Positions 45,661 to 56,373 of a stretch of 64,000 bases of DNA are shown one piece after another. Origin of the DNA: Metaphire vulgaris. Lineage: Eukaryota > Annelida > Clitellata > Crassiclitellata > Megascolecidae. Both the position numbers and the translations under genes were made by a program. How positions within the stretch are numbered: the first letter of the stretch is position 1; the number at the start of each line of letters is the position of its first letter. The stretch is from assembly GCA_018105865.1 (NCBI GenBank), contig CM030861.1, positions 8,092,484-8,156,483 on the forward strand, given 5' to 3'. Under the pieces are notes generated by a model that saw only the letters and a program-made list of their open reading frames with translations, was not told where the DNA came from and made no database searches.

Positions 45661-46198
45661 GGTTTCCTGTTAAGACCGATCTCGTCGTCTCTTGTTCTAA
45701 CGGCGAAGCCCTCTCTCGGCCCCCGTTCTCGCTGCGCAGACCGTCGCGGGGTTAATAAGTTGGATGTTTAAGGACTCACAATGCACTCACCGAGTGGGTA
45801 TATCGACGTTATTGCGTCGGTCATTATACGTGCTTTCGAGGAGCCGCAAAAACAAACTACTCGGGTACTTGTAATGCGGGAGCGGCGACTCTTTCGAAAA
45901 ATTTCATAAATTATTATTATTCTGGGGTCGACGTGTCGGTCGCAAAAACTGTGCGAATGTCATCGGAAAGTAAACGAAGAAAACGGTCAATAATGAAAAA
46001 TCTGTCTTCGGATTTTCTTTAAATTGGCCAGAGAGAGTACTTGACTAATCAACACATGGCAACTGGATAGACAGCGGGCTACCCATAACCATACTAAATG
46101 TCCAATCGGTTATGGCTACTTGAACCAAAAGACTGGTCTAGAGTGTTTCATCAGTCATCACTCTGCTGACAGTTTTGCAGAACTATGCAGCTACTGTA

Positions 46199-46326
<128 letters not shown>

Positions 46327-46392
46327 TCGCTTAGATTTGCACAAATCCCATGACTGATCCCAGCCCGAATAGGGCAAGCTCCTCTGCCTCCC

Positions 46393-46578
46393 CAGTGGCG
46401 GCTCCAGGATTTGGCAAGTGGGGGAGGGTCGTTGGGGTGGCAACTTCTGAGCATGGGGGCCAACCATTTGTTGATAGGTATGTAGCAATAAGTTTAGGGT
46501 CCCAACAGGGGGACCACTGGGCCAGGCATTCAGTAAGGGGCCACGGGTGCCCCGAGCCCCCATGTGGAGCTGCCACTG
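46393..46578. mobile_element. hAT-type MITE family A, copy
   Basis: Ends CAGTGGCGGCTCCAGG / TGTGGAGCTGCCACTG. The C-rich flanks do not give a clear duplication. Confidence 0.85.
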
Positions 46579-46617
46579 AAGCCCCCTCCCCGTACCTTCT
46601 CGTAGCCACGCAACTGC

Positions 46618-46618
<1 letters not shown>

Positions 46619-46663
<45 letters not shown>
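46619..46663. repeat. (AC)n microsatellite
   Basis: About 22 AC units. Confidence 0.97.
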
Positions 46664-46666
<3 letters not shown>

Positions 46667-47221
46667 GCACACATCAGATAATGCCAGCAGATCTCGTCAT
46701 GGCGTCATTGGCCGACCATAGAGAAAAGTTTGACGGAAATCATAGGCGCTATATAATGAAGACATTGTTGACAACCGAATCAATTACATTACACTGGCTT
46801 CCTTGCAATTACCTTCCTAAGACCCTAGTTATATAGCCAGCCATAGAGATGCGCCATAAGCCTTCTTATGCACGACACTCGGCCGATTACCGGCATGCTT
46901 CGATAATGAGGTCTTCGGCTATAAGAGGCTTTTGTTGTTTTCAGCGCGTCGACGCGCTTACAATGCTATCCGTCGCTCTGCCATTTAATTACATATACCA
47001 ATCACTGCAAAGGACTTGTTGTGGATGCACTGCAGAGGGAATCCGCTGCTACAGAGACTGCTATCAGACTGCTATCTATCTCGGTGGCAGATTAGCTGAC
47101 TTGAAGCGATCCCGCGCTTAGGATGTTAGACCTATACTTTAATAATTGACAATTTTATAGCTGTTCTAGCTCAAACGCTTATTCGGGCAAAGTGGCGTTA
47201 GGCCTATCCGTGCATAAAATA

Positions 47222-48660
47222 CAGTGATGGGCACTAGAGATGTGCGGGTACAGCAAAATGCATACCCTACCCGTACCCGTGGAAAAACTTTTTTACCCTA
47301 CCCTACCCGTACCCGCTAGCGCTATACCCTACCCGACCCGTACCCGTAAGCTGTGTACCCGTACCCGTACCCGTAACCGACTTTGGTTGGAATTTGGAGT
47401 TTTTTGGATTTGGAATTTTGGACCCGTACCCGCGGGTGCGTTTACGGGTACAAGTACTACAAGGACCTGTACATGGATCCGTGAACCCGTATCCGTTCCT
47501 AGAGACTATAGAGAGGCAACAGTGAAATTGGGGCTACGAAATTGGGATAACTATTCATTGTAAATAGCACGCATGTTTAGATTAGGACAGATCTAGTACT
47601 TAGAATCAGGATAATCAGTCAGCTAGCCTAAGCCGACATGAATGGGCTTGTTTAAAATATTTAGTAGATATCATTTATCTATGAGCAGGCATTAGAGCTC
47701 AAGTTAAACCACAAAACTTTACCAGAAGAACTTTCTCGGTCAAAGAGTCTTGGAGGAGTCAGAGGACGCCATTATAGATTTATTACTGAAGATGTCAGAT
47801 TACGTCATCTGTATTTCCTTTATGTCTTCAGTAAGTAAAATGCATGCTGTCTGACAAACTGAACTCGATGTACAAGTTATACTAATACACTTTACTCAAT
47901 ATTATTTTTCTATTATTGCATTGCTAATTTGCTATAGTAGTGAGAAATGAAAATATAACTTTTCGGGTAAAACGGGTATACCCGTACCCGTAGCCGCTAT
48001 ACCGTACCCGTAGCGCTGTACCCGTACCCTACCCGTACCCGTAAAATGTTTACCCTACCCGTACCCGCGGGTACGGGTACGGGTAGGTATACCCCGGGTA
48101 CGGGTATACCCGCACATCCCTAATGGGCACTAACTAAATTTTTTTAGTTAAACTTTAACTAAACTTTTTTGGCAATCAAGCAGTTTAACTTTTTAAGTAA
48201 CTAACTTTTCACTGTAGTAGTTTAGCTTTAACTGATAACTAATTAAAAGCAGTTTAACTTATTACTTTAACTTTTAAACTTTGACATGAGCTATACTGAG
48301 CTAGTAAAACTAGGCTACAAGCTGCAACGAACACAATTTACGATTATAATTTCATGTAGCACAATTTTAACAATAAATATAATAATAATAACGGTAATAA
48401 TAATAATAATTCATAATTGAAACAGGTAATTATGCGGTTGACATGAAAAAGTAGAGCCTACGCGTGACTTAGACTGTGCTGAAAGTGGCATAGAATCTCA
48501 ATAACTCCAGTTTAACTATTTGCCAGTTAACTAAAAAAATTTCAGTTTAACTAATGCCTTAACTAAACTTTTACCCAACCAGTTTAACTTTTGATGCAAC
48601 TAAAAAAAAGTAGTTTAACTAAAAGTTAACTAATTTTTAGTTAACTTTTGCCCATCACTG
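47222..48660. mobile_element. Outer hAT-type MITE (CAGTGATGGGCA), interrupted
   Basis: Ends CAGTGATGGGCACTAAC / CTTTTGCCCATCACTG and a perfect 8-bp duplication ATAAAATA (47214-47221 and 48661-48668). The interior is rich in AGTTTAACTTT phrases. It is split by the inner element at 47235-48122. Confidence 0.9.
47235..48122. mobile_element. Inner hAT-type element (TAGAGATGTGCGGG), GGGTAC-rich
   Basis: 888 bp with ends TAGAGATGTGCGGGTA / TACCCGCACATCCCTA and a perfect 8-bp duplication ATGGGCAC (47227-47234 and 48123-48130). Both subterminal regions are made of CCCGTACCCG/GGGTACGGGTA steps. The middle (47500-47950) is AT-rich and unrecognised. Confidence 0.9.
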
Positions 48661-48830
48661 ATAAAATATGGGTCTACAACCCAGGGTGAATAGTAGTCCT
48701 ATTTCGATCGCCCCCTCCCCCCATCAAAATAGGTTATACTGTTTATGCACGCCAGCACCATATTGAAGAATGCTGGGAACCAGCTGCCATTTAGAAAATA
48801 TCTGGCATCAGTGGTGCTCAAGGGACTGTC

Positions 48831-49283
48831 CATAAATGACGTCATGCACTTAGGGGGAGGGGATCCAAACATTTGTGACGATGTGTGTTGTGTGACGACG
48901 GGGGAGGTGGTTCCAGAAATGTGACGTCACATAATACTAAATATTGTTATTAATACCGCAATGCTATGTTACCGCAAAGTTGAACTATTTTACACTTTTA
49001 ATTCATTTTTTAAAAAGAATTTGAAAACGTTTCTGAATTTCGCTTCAACTATAATAATTATAATAAGTATTTTCAAACGAATGCATTGCAATACCCGCTT
49101 CATTCAAGAAATAAGTGAATTGAAACGTTAATTTTGACATTAAAAAGATGGGGGGGGGTAGAGTTGTGACGTAATTTTTTTTACAGAGTCTGACTTTTGT
49201 GACGAGTCTGACGACTTGTGACGAGGGAGAGGCGGGATAAACAAATTGCCAAAATCGCGTGACGTCATTTATGGACGGTCCCC
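48831..49283. mobile_element. GGGACTGTCCATAAATGACGTCA-type MITE
   Basis: Ends GGGACTGTCCATAAATGACG / CGTCATTTATGGACGGTCCC. Internal 'gtgacgtcac' and 'tgtgacga' motifs. Non-coding. Confidence 0.85.
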
Positions 49284-49886
49284 AAGGAGGCGACATTCGC
49301 TTTAACTTGACCGCTTTTAAAATATAATTTTCATGAAAGGGGAAATCCTTTGTGTGGATTAAGGGATTTTGAAAATTGTCTAGCCTCCGAGTGCTGACAA
49401 GCCAAGTAAAGTAAATCGATTAGCACGATAATTGGGCATTATAACCGGTGCTATAGAAGTTCACAATAATCTGAATTCATTATACCGGTAATTATTGTCC
49501 GGTTTACCAGGCATACTTATAAACAAACAATATGGCGGAAGCACTTGCAGCTGCACTGCTGACTTTAATTTAATTACTCATAAAACGGTTAATCCTATAT
49601 TCTACTTGAATCAACTTTGCTGACATCATCTAATGACGTCACATCATCGATGAATCATCGTCTGTTCTGGAAGACTGCGCACATCAGAACGCAATTTTTT
49701 TTTAAATCAGAAAAAACAGGAAAATTCATATTCTGTTCAAAAAGTTTGTCCTTCCCAGATGAACAGAATACCACGGAATTACATTCAAAAGAATGGAAAA
49801 CAGAGTAATTAAACTGAAATTATTTAATTAATAACGCTATAAAATGGTAATCCATGACTGTCATTGTTCTTCTTTTAAAGCACAGT
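49284..49886. other. Intergenic
   Basis: No gene or repeat that I can support. Confidence 0.4.
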
Positions 49887-51032
49887 TCATTGTTCACTGT
49901 TCATTGGCATGTCTTCTTTAATAATTCTATCCAGCGCTGTCTCTACTTCGCCAACAAACTGTGGAAAACCGCTGTCAGTAAGACACAGTCGTAGGAAACA
50001 ATCCAGTTGCCCATCAGGAAACTTGATGCTTGGATAGTCCAATGGTAAACTGGCATTAATTTGACCACTTACCGCCTAAATATTCAGCAAGGTCAGAACC
50101 ACGGATAGTTGCATTCCAATCCAAAAATACCGTTCAGAAAATTTACATTTTTACAAATTCATATTACGGTTGAATTAACAAATCTACACAGCAAGATCAT
50201 AATGTTAATGAATGGCCAGTTGAAACTTGGAACACAATGGTTCTCACACAGGGCAGATCCTACTGAACCACTCTAAACCCAATTGTTATTATTATTAAAT
50301 TAATGGTCAGAAATACTGTCATATTACTTTTAAAGTAAGTAAGTAAAATCTCGTAAATTTAAATAGCGCTTCGGAAAGTAGTAGTACAGTAGTAGCTTCT
50401 TATTCTTAGGCACTTGATCTTTCTTGAAATAGCTATAGGCAAGGTGGGTTGTCGGCCGGTTGACAGGTTGTCGGCCGGGCAAAGGTCAGTGTGTCCATGA
50501 AGTGGCAATATCAAATATCATTTAATGACAAAGCAGCCTGGAAATCTAAGTCTAGCTATGAAAAACGTGTAAATTTAATGATCTTACATGCCAGATTCCA
50601 ACAGCATTTTAAACAGAATTACGATAAATAGACTTTTATCGAACCTGAGCCATAGCGGCCAAAGGCACAGTTTCCTAAGAACATTAGACGTTTCTTCATT
50701 TCTGTGAGTCTGCTGAAATTAAAATGGAAACAAAATGAAATCTTAAAACACTTCTGCTAACTAAACAGAAGGATGCAGATTAACACAAGATTTAGCAAAG
50801 TGGAAAAGATTTGCATCTACCTATTGCTGCCAAGCAGGCAGAAAGTGAAGATGATGATGATGATGATGATGATGAGGGTGCGATTTGTGACCTGGAGCAG
50901 TTGAGGGGGATATGTCGAGCTTGGGGGGTGTAGCTGTTGGGAAGTGTAGCAGTGGGAGGATGTAGTGGTGGGGATGTTGCAGTAGGGGGATGCAGTTGGG
51001 CAGTGGGCGGAAATCCCAAACAAATCGTGCCC

Positions 51033-51075
<43 letters not shown>

Positions 51076-52580
51076 ATTAGTAACAATGCAGAACGTTATT
51101 TTATTGTGTTACTTAGTGCTGGAATAATTTTAAAAAAATTGTATTATATAGAAGTTAAAAAATGCAACACCAAACTAATCAACTTGGCAACACCATGTGA
51201 TTAAATCCTTAATGGCAGAAGATGATAGTGTACTCCAATTTGAAATGTCTTTTGTTCATAATATTTTTCACTCATACCATTCATATCATTACCTCCTCGT
51301 CAGTCGGAACTCTTTTGATATGGAAATGTCTCTGCAGCCTATCGGCACAGCTCTGACAGGCCTGAACGCCCGACTGTGTTGAAGTCGAAGCAAACTTGAT
51401 GCGAAAACGACGACAAGCATTCTGCCGAGACACAGTCATGCGACACAAATCGCAAATTCAAGGCAAACATTCTGAACAATGCCTTTGCTCAACAATGCAG
51501 GGACTAATCCTGTGGCAACATCACTAATCCTGTGAACTCCGTCTTTAATCATGGGGCACCGAAATATGCAGGCAAGGATCAAATTCTTGTGGGCTTGAGG
51601 AAAGCAAACAAAAGGGACCCTCTGATTTTCAACTACCAACCTTACTGGGTGAATATTTGAGGGTAGATTTTTGCATAAATCTGCGTTACAGTTGCATTAA
51701 CAAATTTACACAGCAAGATCATAATGTTAATGAATGGCCGGTTGGAACACAATGGTTCTCACATATACTGAACCACTCGAAATCCTAATGTTATTATTAT
51801 TAAATTTATGGTCTGAAATACTGTCATATGACTTAGACAATATCAAATATCATTTAATGACAAAGCAGCCTGTGCATCGTTCTGGAAATATAAGTCTAGT
51901 TATGAAAATGTGGACCAAGAACTCCTGATCATTTCCAGTAATTTCAATTGCAGTTAAACAAGTCCATAACGTTGAAAAATTCTCTGGAGACTTTGGGAAC
52001 GGACCTTCCTCAAAAGCAATTTTCAACACATTTTAAATCTCGAATTTCTTGCCATTCTCAATGTTAGCCTACGTTTGAAAGGAAATTTTGCGAAGAATAA
52101 ACGAGAATTTCATCACATACTTGAATTTTTAATACGAACAGCATGCTGTCTCCTTTCGAAATTCCTTTCAGCCATTCTTTGGAATTCAAGATGAAACAGT
52201 TCTCCTGCAAATATTCAAGGCAAATAAAAAGTTTTCAAATCTGTACAAGAATTTTGATTGCTCAGAATTTATGACATAAATGATTAAAATGTGCTTAGAA
52301 CAATACAAGGTACACCAAAGTTGTAAGATTGGCTTGAAGTTAAAATGAATTTCGTCAAGATAATAGAATAATATGTTAATCCCTTAACCGGCCGTGACTC
52401 ACATATGTGTCTATTTTACATCATGTTACAAGTAAATGGGGTTAATATGCCGTACTTTGCCAATCATATCCTACTAATCAAATTGCATTTAAATACCTGA
52501 ACAATGTTTCCAAACTTGACAACCATGTGAAATGAAGAACTGATTTCAAAGACGAGTTCCTTATAAGTCCCATCAAACAT
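49887..52580 (-). CDS. Unidentified multi-exon gene, three exons seen
   Basis: Three minus-strand exons with good GT-AG junctions, all phase 0: 52497-52580 (MFDGTYKELVFEISS, VKFGNIVQ), 52121-52204 (FILNSKEWLKGISKGDSM, LKIQ) and the terminal exon 49887-50075 (INASLPLDYPSIKFPDGQL, FLRLCLTDSG, FVGEVETALDRIIKED, stop TGA). The text is clearly protein-like and low in stops, but I do not recognise the family. The first exon opens exactly at an ATG; that could be the start or an internal Met. A further candidate exon at about 50649-50714 does not match the phases, so at least one internal exon may be missing from my model. The introns hold a duplicated segment and a family B MITE. Confidence 0.55.
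50162..50560. repeat. Intronic segmental duplication, copy 1 (interrupted)
   Basis: The sequence from 'cacagcaagatcataatg' through 'caaagcagcctggaaat' matches 51688-51905. Here it is split by a (TAAG)n 'atagcgct' tail at 50335-50505. Confidence 0.85.
50335..50440. mobile_element. (TAAG)n 'atagcgct' tail
   Basis: (GTAA)n, then AAATAGCGCTTCGG and 'ttcttaggcacttgatct'. Inserted into copy 1 of the intronic duplication. Confidence 0.6.
50874..51034. mobile_element. hAT-type MITE family B, copy 3, inside a (GAT)n repeat
   Basis: 161 bp with ends GAGGGTGCGATTTGTG / CAAATCGTGCCCTG. It is flanked on both sides by (GAT)n, consistent with an 8-bp ATGATGAT duplication of the host microsatellite. Confidence 0.85.
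51688..51905. repeat. Intronic segmental duplication, copy 2 (uninterrupted)
   Basis: Partner of 50162-50560, about 90% similar by eye and without the inserted tail. Confidence 0.85.
52376..52445. mobile_element. TTAA-bounded palindromic element, decayed copy
   Basis: TTAATCCCTTAACCGG ... AATGGGGTTAA with the core TTTTACATCATGTTACAAG, a diverged, inverted relative of the 80-bp family. Confidence 0.55.
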
Positions 52581-53560
52581 CTGAGACACAAGAACCATAA
52601 CTAATCTATCAGCTCATATAGTATATATTGATGATATTATAACGTCTAGGCACAAGGGGGTCGTTACAATATGCTCGACATTATTTTGTTCATCACCATA
52701 AATGCATAAAGATGAGGCATGCCATGATAACAGTGCTCGAGACGCTCATATGCATGGAATGTCTAAGTAGGTCTACCCCAAATGACACCACGGTACCACC
52801 CCATCCCTAAGGACCATTTCTGCATGTTGAACCATTCTAAAATGACATATCATTAGCAAGTAATTTTCAGTCAGTTTCACAAAAGGCAGATCTACTGAAC
52901 TAGGCCTACTACAGAGTAAAAGTCAACGTTGTTAGGCCTACCACTCTGTTAACTTCCCGAATCCCGCCCCACTTAACTACTCACTAAATATTTATTAGCC
53001 AACTAGTAGTGGTATGCTAATAATAATATTAATATTGCTAAGTACTATTAGCCTATTGTTGTTGCTGGTGCTGTTGTTAGCAGCAGTAGCAGCAGCAGCA
53101 GTAGCAATATACAGTAGCAGTAGTAGGCCCTATTCTACAGCAATCCGTTCTTGCCTCCCATGATTGGTCATCATTTGAGGGCGTTACCAAATACCCAAGT
53201 GAAGGTCTTTGTCTTGAAACATGTCTTGCGTATTTGAGTAACTTCCAGCTGACAACCACAGAAGACGTATGACCGGCAGCGTTAGAGCAGGCCATGTCAG
53301 TCGAGTCTATCAATGCGACTGAGCTGAGGTTAGAACTACTTTTAGACAAATAAAAGACCGAATTTTAAGCTGAGATTTAGTTAAATTTTACGCTAAATAA
53401 ATATTCTAAAGAATAAATAAATCTTAAATATTATTTAAATCGCAAAATATGTCTGCTGCTAAAGAACCTATTTTGTAACAGAACTGAAACAAGAATATAT
53501 CATTTCCATTTTTATGGAGCATTTTTATTTCAATCACTCAATGACTCAATACTCAATAAT
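52581..53560. other. Intergenic or upstream of the unidentified gene
   Basis: A minus-strand frame at 53077-53349 starts with ATG (MSKSSSNLSSVALIDSTDMA) and could be a first exon, but no phase-compatible donor links it to 52580. The opposite strand is also open. Short CAG/TAG repeats lie at 53080-53125. Confidence 0.35.
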
Positions 53561-54165
53561 GTAATGTAATGTAATGTAATGTAATGTAATGTAATGTAAT
53601 TAGCTATTTATATTGCGCCTAATCAATCAATGTTAGCAAGCGCATTACAATTAATGTCAATTATGTCAATTATTATATGCACAATTAAACAGATGTGTCT
53701 TCAAATGTTTACGGAAAGCGACGGGCGACTTTATGCTCCGTAGCGCTGGTGGAAGGGCGTTCCAGGCATGGGGTCCAGCGTACGAGAAGGCTCGTTGTCC
53801 CATGACTGTCCGAAGACGAGGTTTCTGGTATTGACTGGTAGAGGCTGATCGTAGGCCTGGTCTACCAATGGCGGTTGATGTTGGCTGGAGCAGATCGGCC
53901 AGATAGGTCGGACAAAGGCCATTCTGTGCACAGAACATCAGCGTGCATAGTTTGTGTTGTATCCGTGACTGGACAGGAAGCCAATGAAGTTCGCGAAGCG
54001 CCGGAGTGACGTGGTCTCGAGGTTTAAGGTCCAGCACCAGACGTGCAGCAGCATTTTGTACGCGCTGCAGGTTGGTCAGTGTAGACTTTGGAAGGCCGGC
54101 GAGAACGGAATTACAATAGTCTAGTCTAGACAGAACAAACGCAGAAACCAGTTGCGAGGGCAATC
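53561..54165 (-). mobile_element. CR1/L2-like LINE, 3' end of the RT ORF
   Basis: 165-codon minus-strand frame: LSRLDYCNSVLAGLPKS, LQRVQNAAARLVLD, ALRELHWLPVQSRI, then GQRAFSYAGPHAWNALPPAL, and FRKHLKTHLF to the stop at 53666. This is the conserved C-terminal end of CR1/L2-type RT proteins. A short 3' UTR with 'gcgcaatataaatagc' ends in (ATTAC)n at 53561-53601. It is 5'-truncated near 54165. The frame is intact, so the copy is fairly young. Confidence 0.9.
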
Positions 54166-54264
54166 AATAATTCAGTAATTCAATCAGCATTCACGATACT
54201 TTAGCGCAATATGACGTCATAAACCGTTTATACCCCTCTTCTCGCCTTTGGAATGTCAAAATCA

Positions 54265-54515
54265 GTGGCGTAGCTAGGATTTCCGGAAGGGGGTTTGGTC
54301 TTGATAATGACCAACTTCGAAAAATCTTGGCAATCAAAAAGTCGTCCACATCTTTCCTCTTGTACTTTTAAATTTTTTTCCTTTCCAAATGTGCTGACAA
54401 ACAAAAAGGTCGCAACCTAAAAAATTAGTATTATGTGACATCACATTTCTGGAATCCCCCGTCGTCACATATCGTCACAAGTGTTTGACCCCCCCTAAGT
54501 ACGTTACGTCATTTG
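54265..54515. mobile_element. Composite MITE remnants
   Basis: Starts CAGTGGCGTAGCTAGGAT like 37631, and later carries 'gtgacatcacatttctgg' and 'acgtcatttgtggatgacccc' like the 48831 family. Confidence 0.55.
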
Positions 54516-55382
54516 TGGATGACCCCTTGACCGGGTTGGAAAATTCATTTTAAAAACTGCTAAAACTAGATGTCTGTGACTTTAAAATTTACTACTATAA
54601 TGCTTAAAAGTTTAGAAATGCGGTTATTAAAATTTGCAAATTTAAAATCAGATTGAATGTGGGTGCAGACAGGGACTCCCTGGTGCAGACTTGACGCCTC
54701 TGATGTGGTCCCAGTCAATACTTTGAAAGCTGAAAATTGAAAGCTCCTAGTCTGCATAGCCACCCCGACCGTCGACCGACTTTAGAATCCATTCAGTACT
54801 TTTTTAAAATTATTCTTATTTTGCAATAACGCAGGAAAGCGTATTTGGACCATTTTGCTCTGAAACTCCATGGCGCTAACAATAGGAATCTGTAATTCTG
54901 CATTTTGCTTACAGTCACCTGGCGGTTAAGCGATTTTGTCATACTCATAGGACCTTAAAGATGCGTAAGAAAGGTATTTTCCTGGCAAATGTTAAAAAGA
55001 TAATTTTCAAGAAACTTCTATAATATTTCTCATTTTGTCTTATTTGGCAAAACTATGAATAATCTTGCCTAATATATTGACCATATTTTCATTCGCATTA
55101 AATCAGAGCTTTTGTTTAAAATTTATTCATAACTCGGAAGATTCTTTTCAACTAACATTCTCCAGATGGCCTAATGCATTTTAAAACTATTATTAGTACT
55201 ACTACTAAAATATTAGTAGGCCTATTTAGGCTACATGCTAGGATTATTATTTATAGGGTCAAGGCACGTTACAAACCGCTGAGGTGGACCGCAGTTCCAA
55301 AATGTTTGGGAAACGCTACTTTAGACTGCTTAATGAAATATAGGCCTATTTAGGATTTGGGTTTTCACAAACATATACTGGT
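54516..55382. other. Intergenic
   Basis: AT-rich. No gene or clear repeat seen. Confidence 0.4.
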
Positions 55383-55567
55383 CAGGGGCGTAGCCAGGAA
55401 TTTGATTTGGGAGGGTATAAATATTTTGGGTGGGTATAAATCTTAACTATAAACCACATAAACCATATAAACCACATATAACCACATGTAAATCACGTAA
55501 AAACTTTAAGATAGACTGATTTTGGGGAGGTATATATACCGATATACCCCCCGTCGCTACGCCCCTG
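55383..55567. mobile_element. hAT-type MITE family C, copy
   Basis: Ends CAGGGGCGTAGCCAGG / CGTCGCTACGCCCCTG. The flanks ATACTGGT / ATACCGGT are an 8-bp duplication with one mismatch. Confidence 0.9.
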
Positions 55568-56373
55568 ATACCGGTAATAGTATATAATTATAGGGAATTA
55601 TAGCCCAGATGTTGCACTGTAAGCTACTAGGCTGAGAGTGGCTTGCTTGCTGTAGTTTGGTAGCTTGTAAGAAAATACCGGACACATGCATGTCCGTTAT
55701 TGCCTCAATTTTTCACCAAACAAATAAGCAAAATACCGGACAATCCGGTCAAAAACCGGATATCTGGCAACCACATTAACATCTCGTGGACAAATTCAAA
55801 ACTGAATTAAATTTGGCATTTTCAAAACAAGTCTATAGAATTTTGTGACTGAACTGATGAATAATAAAAAAATGCGATGTAAAAATTGTAGATTTAAAAA
55901 TTGAGGAACCCTACTAATAAGACTCATCAAAACAACAAAATTGACATTTTAAACTTGTAGAAGTTGTAGATCTACCAAAAATCAAGTAGCAGAGTTGCAG
56001 TTTCTGGGTGCTTCTAGAATTTCCATCATTGTAAATATATAAGTTCAGTGACTCTAATAACCGATTCAGTTGATCGATTTTTGAAGTGTTATTAAAAGAA
56101 ATATAAAGCTAATTTAACAGAAGATTTATCGAAGAAACGAGGTATAAGCGGATTGAATTTACAGTGAGCGTTTAAAATTACTTTCTCTAAAAATCCACTT
56201 AAACACGTGTTTAATTGTATAAATGTATATTTTTATAGCGCCATTATGCCTATATGATTAAAGCTCAATTCTTGTACTGTCAGTTTCTATTATTGGAATT
56301 CGATATATTTTAGTTGAGTTAATGAATTTGAGAATTATAGCTTTATTAAATTACTAAGTAATTACTATGTAAT
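55568..56373. other. 5' flank of HSPBP1-like gene
   Basis: AT-rich intergenic DNA with the presumed promoter. An 'atgtatatttttatagcgcc' retrotransposon-tail phrase lies at 56224. Confidence 0.35.

Noticed and set aside
50649..50714. Candidate exon (minus) of the unidentified gene
   Set aside because: Splice-like borders exist, but neither reading joins in phase to the exons at 52121 and 50075.
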